DNA from: CAYNSB01 sp964399625
GTDB lineage: Bacteria; Planctomycetota; Phycisphaerae; Phycisphaerales; UBA1924
DNA: 15,147 bases
Direction: 5' to 3'
NCBI GenBank assembly: GCA_964399625.1
Contig: CAYNSB010000068.1
Coordinates: 1 to 15,147, forward strand
Part shown: positions 14,792-15,147 of the stretch, piece after piece
Layout of the letters: each line of letters opens with the position of its first letter
Numbering within the stretch: the stretch's first letter is position 1
Made by a program: the position numbers and the translations under genes
Notes under the pieces: model-generated
Database searches by the model: none
What the model was told of the DNA's origin: nothing
What the model saw: the letters and a program-made list of their open reading frames with translations, nothing else

Positions 14792-15147
14792 CTACTGATC
14801 GTGCCCGCGCGTCTCGACGAGCTTGTGCCCCGCGTCGCGCAGGGTCTTCTCGCGCCGGGCGATCTCCAGGTCCGTGTCGACCATCATCTTCGCGAGCTGA
14901 TCCACGCTCGTCTTGGGCTTCCACCCAAGCTTCTTCATCGCCTTGGAGGGGTCGCCCAGCAGCAGGTCCACCTCCGCGGGGCGGAGGTAGCGCGGGTCGA
15001 ACTCAACAAAGTCCTTGTAATCCAGCCCGACGTGCGCGAACGCGATCTCGCAGAACTCGCGCACGCTGATCGTCTTGCCCGTCGCGATCACGTAGTCGTC
15101 GGGGCGCTCCTGCTGGAGCATCAGCCACATCGCCTCGACGTAGTCGC
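14792..15147 (-). CDS. gmd: GDP-mannose 4,6-dehydratase, C-terminal part (start beyond window)
   Basis: A short-chain dehydrogenase-type sugar-nucleotide enzyme that converts GDP-D-mannose to GDP-4-keto-6-deoxy-D-mannose, the precursor of GDP-fucose, GDP-rhamnose and related sugars for surface polysaccharide. About 118 C-terminal residues are visible. DYVEAMWLMLQQ is followed by DDYVIATGKTISVREFCEIA, VGLDYKDFVEFDPRYLRPAE, VDLLLGDPSKAMKKLGWKPK and a closing SVDQLAKMMVDTDLE, a block characteristic of Gmd. The N-terminal NAD(P)-binding Rossmann part and the catalytic Thr/Glu/Tyr/Lys lie beyond base 15147. An internal ATG at 15130 is not the start, because family residues continue upstream to the window edge. 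The gene converges with the GT41 operon; its GDP-sugar product could feed glycosylation, but no direct link is shown. Confidence 0.94.
   Translation of the reverse strand, partial: DYVEAMWLMLQQERPDDYVIATGKTISVREFCEIAFAHVGLDYKDFVEFDPRYLRPAEVDLLLGDPSKAMKKLGWKPKTSVDQLAKMMVDTDLEIARREKTLRDAGHKLVETRGHDQ

Overview
The window is GC-rich, densely coded chromosomal DNA from what looks like a planctomycete, probably of the Phycisphaerae type. That assignment is inferred from a combination of traits: a PEP-CTERM-like sorting tail of the 'PAPGS...GLGGLAAARRKR' kind, a WNG-repeat secreted protein ending in two 'GC-type' dockerin-like EF-hand repeats (ANCDGS...LxASDFxCFLNKFRxG), an IspD with a 'SKLDEDLGGRP' active-site loop, and bacterial TPR/OGT-like glycosyltransferases. 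No phage, transposase, CRISPR or integrase signal was seen.

Left block (1-5787), all on the minus strand: a 5'-complete, 3'-truncated asparaginyl-tRNA synthetase with an unusual inserted segment; an exported TPR plus S41-type protease-like protein; a HisN-like inositol-monophosphatase-family phosphatase; a PEP-CTERM surface or secreted protein with a clear intrinsic terminator; and the isoprenoid enzyme IspD. These look like independent housekeeping genes with gaps of 67 to 227 bases rather than one tight operon. An AT-rich, repeat-bearing island lies between ispD and the PEP-CTERM gene.

Middle (5788-8163): a complete one-piece tmRNA (ssrA) on the plus strand, whose short tag reads ANRGYALAA and whose 3' CCA is not encoded. 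It converges with a minus-strand secreted beta-propeller-like protein carrying the tandem dockerin-like tail. The following 0.5-kb gap holds no intact gene, but it does hold an orphan dockerin-like C-terminus on the plus strand, probably a gene remnant, followed by a GC hairpin.

Right block (8164-14776), all plus strand and very tightly packed: two related TPR-GT41 (O-GlcNAc-transferase/SPINDLY-like) glycosyltransferases sharing a GTGA stop/start overlap; a long ABC-2-type permease built from two repeated halves, 9 bases downstream; and a three-helix membrane protein with a degenerate endonuclease/exonuclease/phosphatase domain, joined by a TGATG overlap. The spacing suggests one transcription unit. 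A hairpin that pairs with the ribosome-binding site of the first glycosyltransferase could control it. The convergent gene at the right edge is the C-terminal part of GDP-mannose 4,6-dehydratase (gmd), an activated-sugar enzyme, so the right side has a general glycosylation and cell-surface flavour.

The most notable points are the tandem GT41 operon with its start-site hairpin, the compositionally odd insertion in AsnS, the orphan dockerin tail, the EEP domain lacking catalytic residues, and a box with identical spacing upstream of both sorted/secreted-protein genes.
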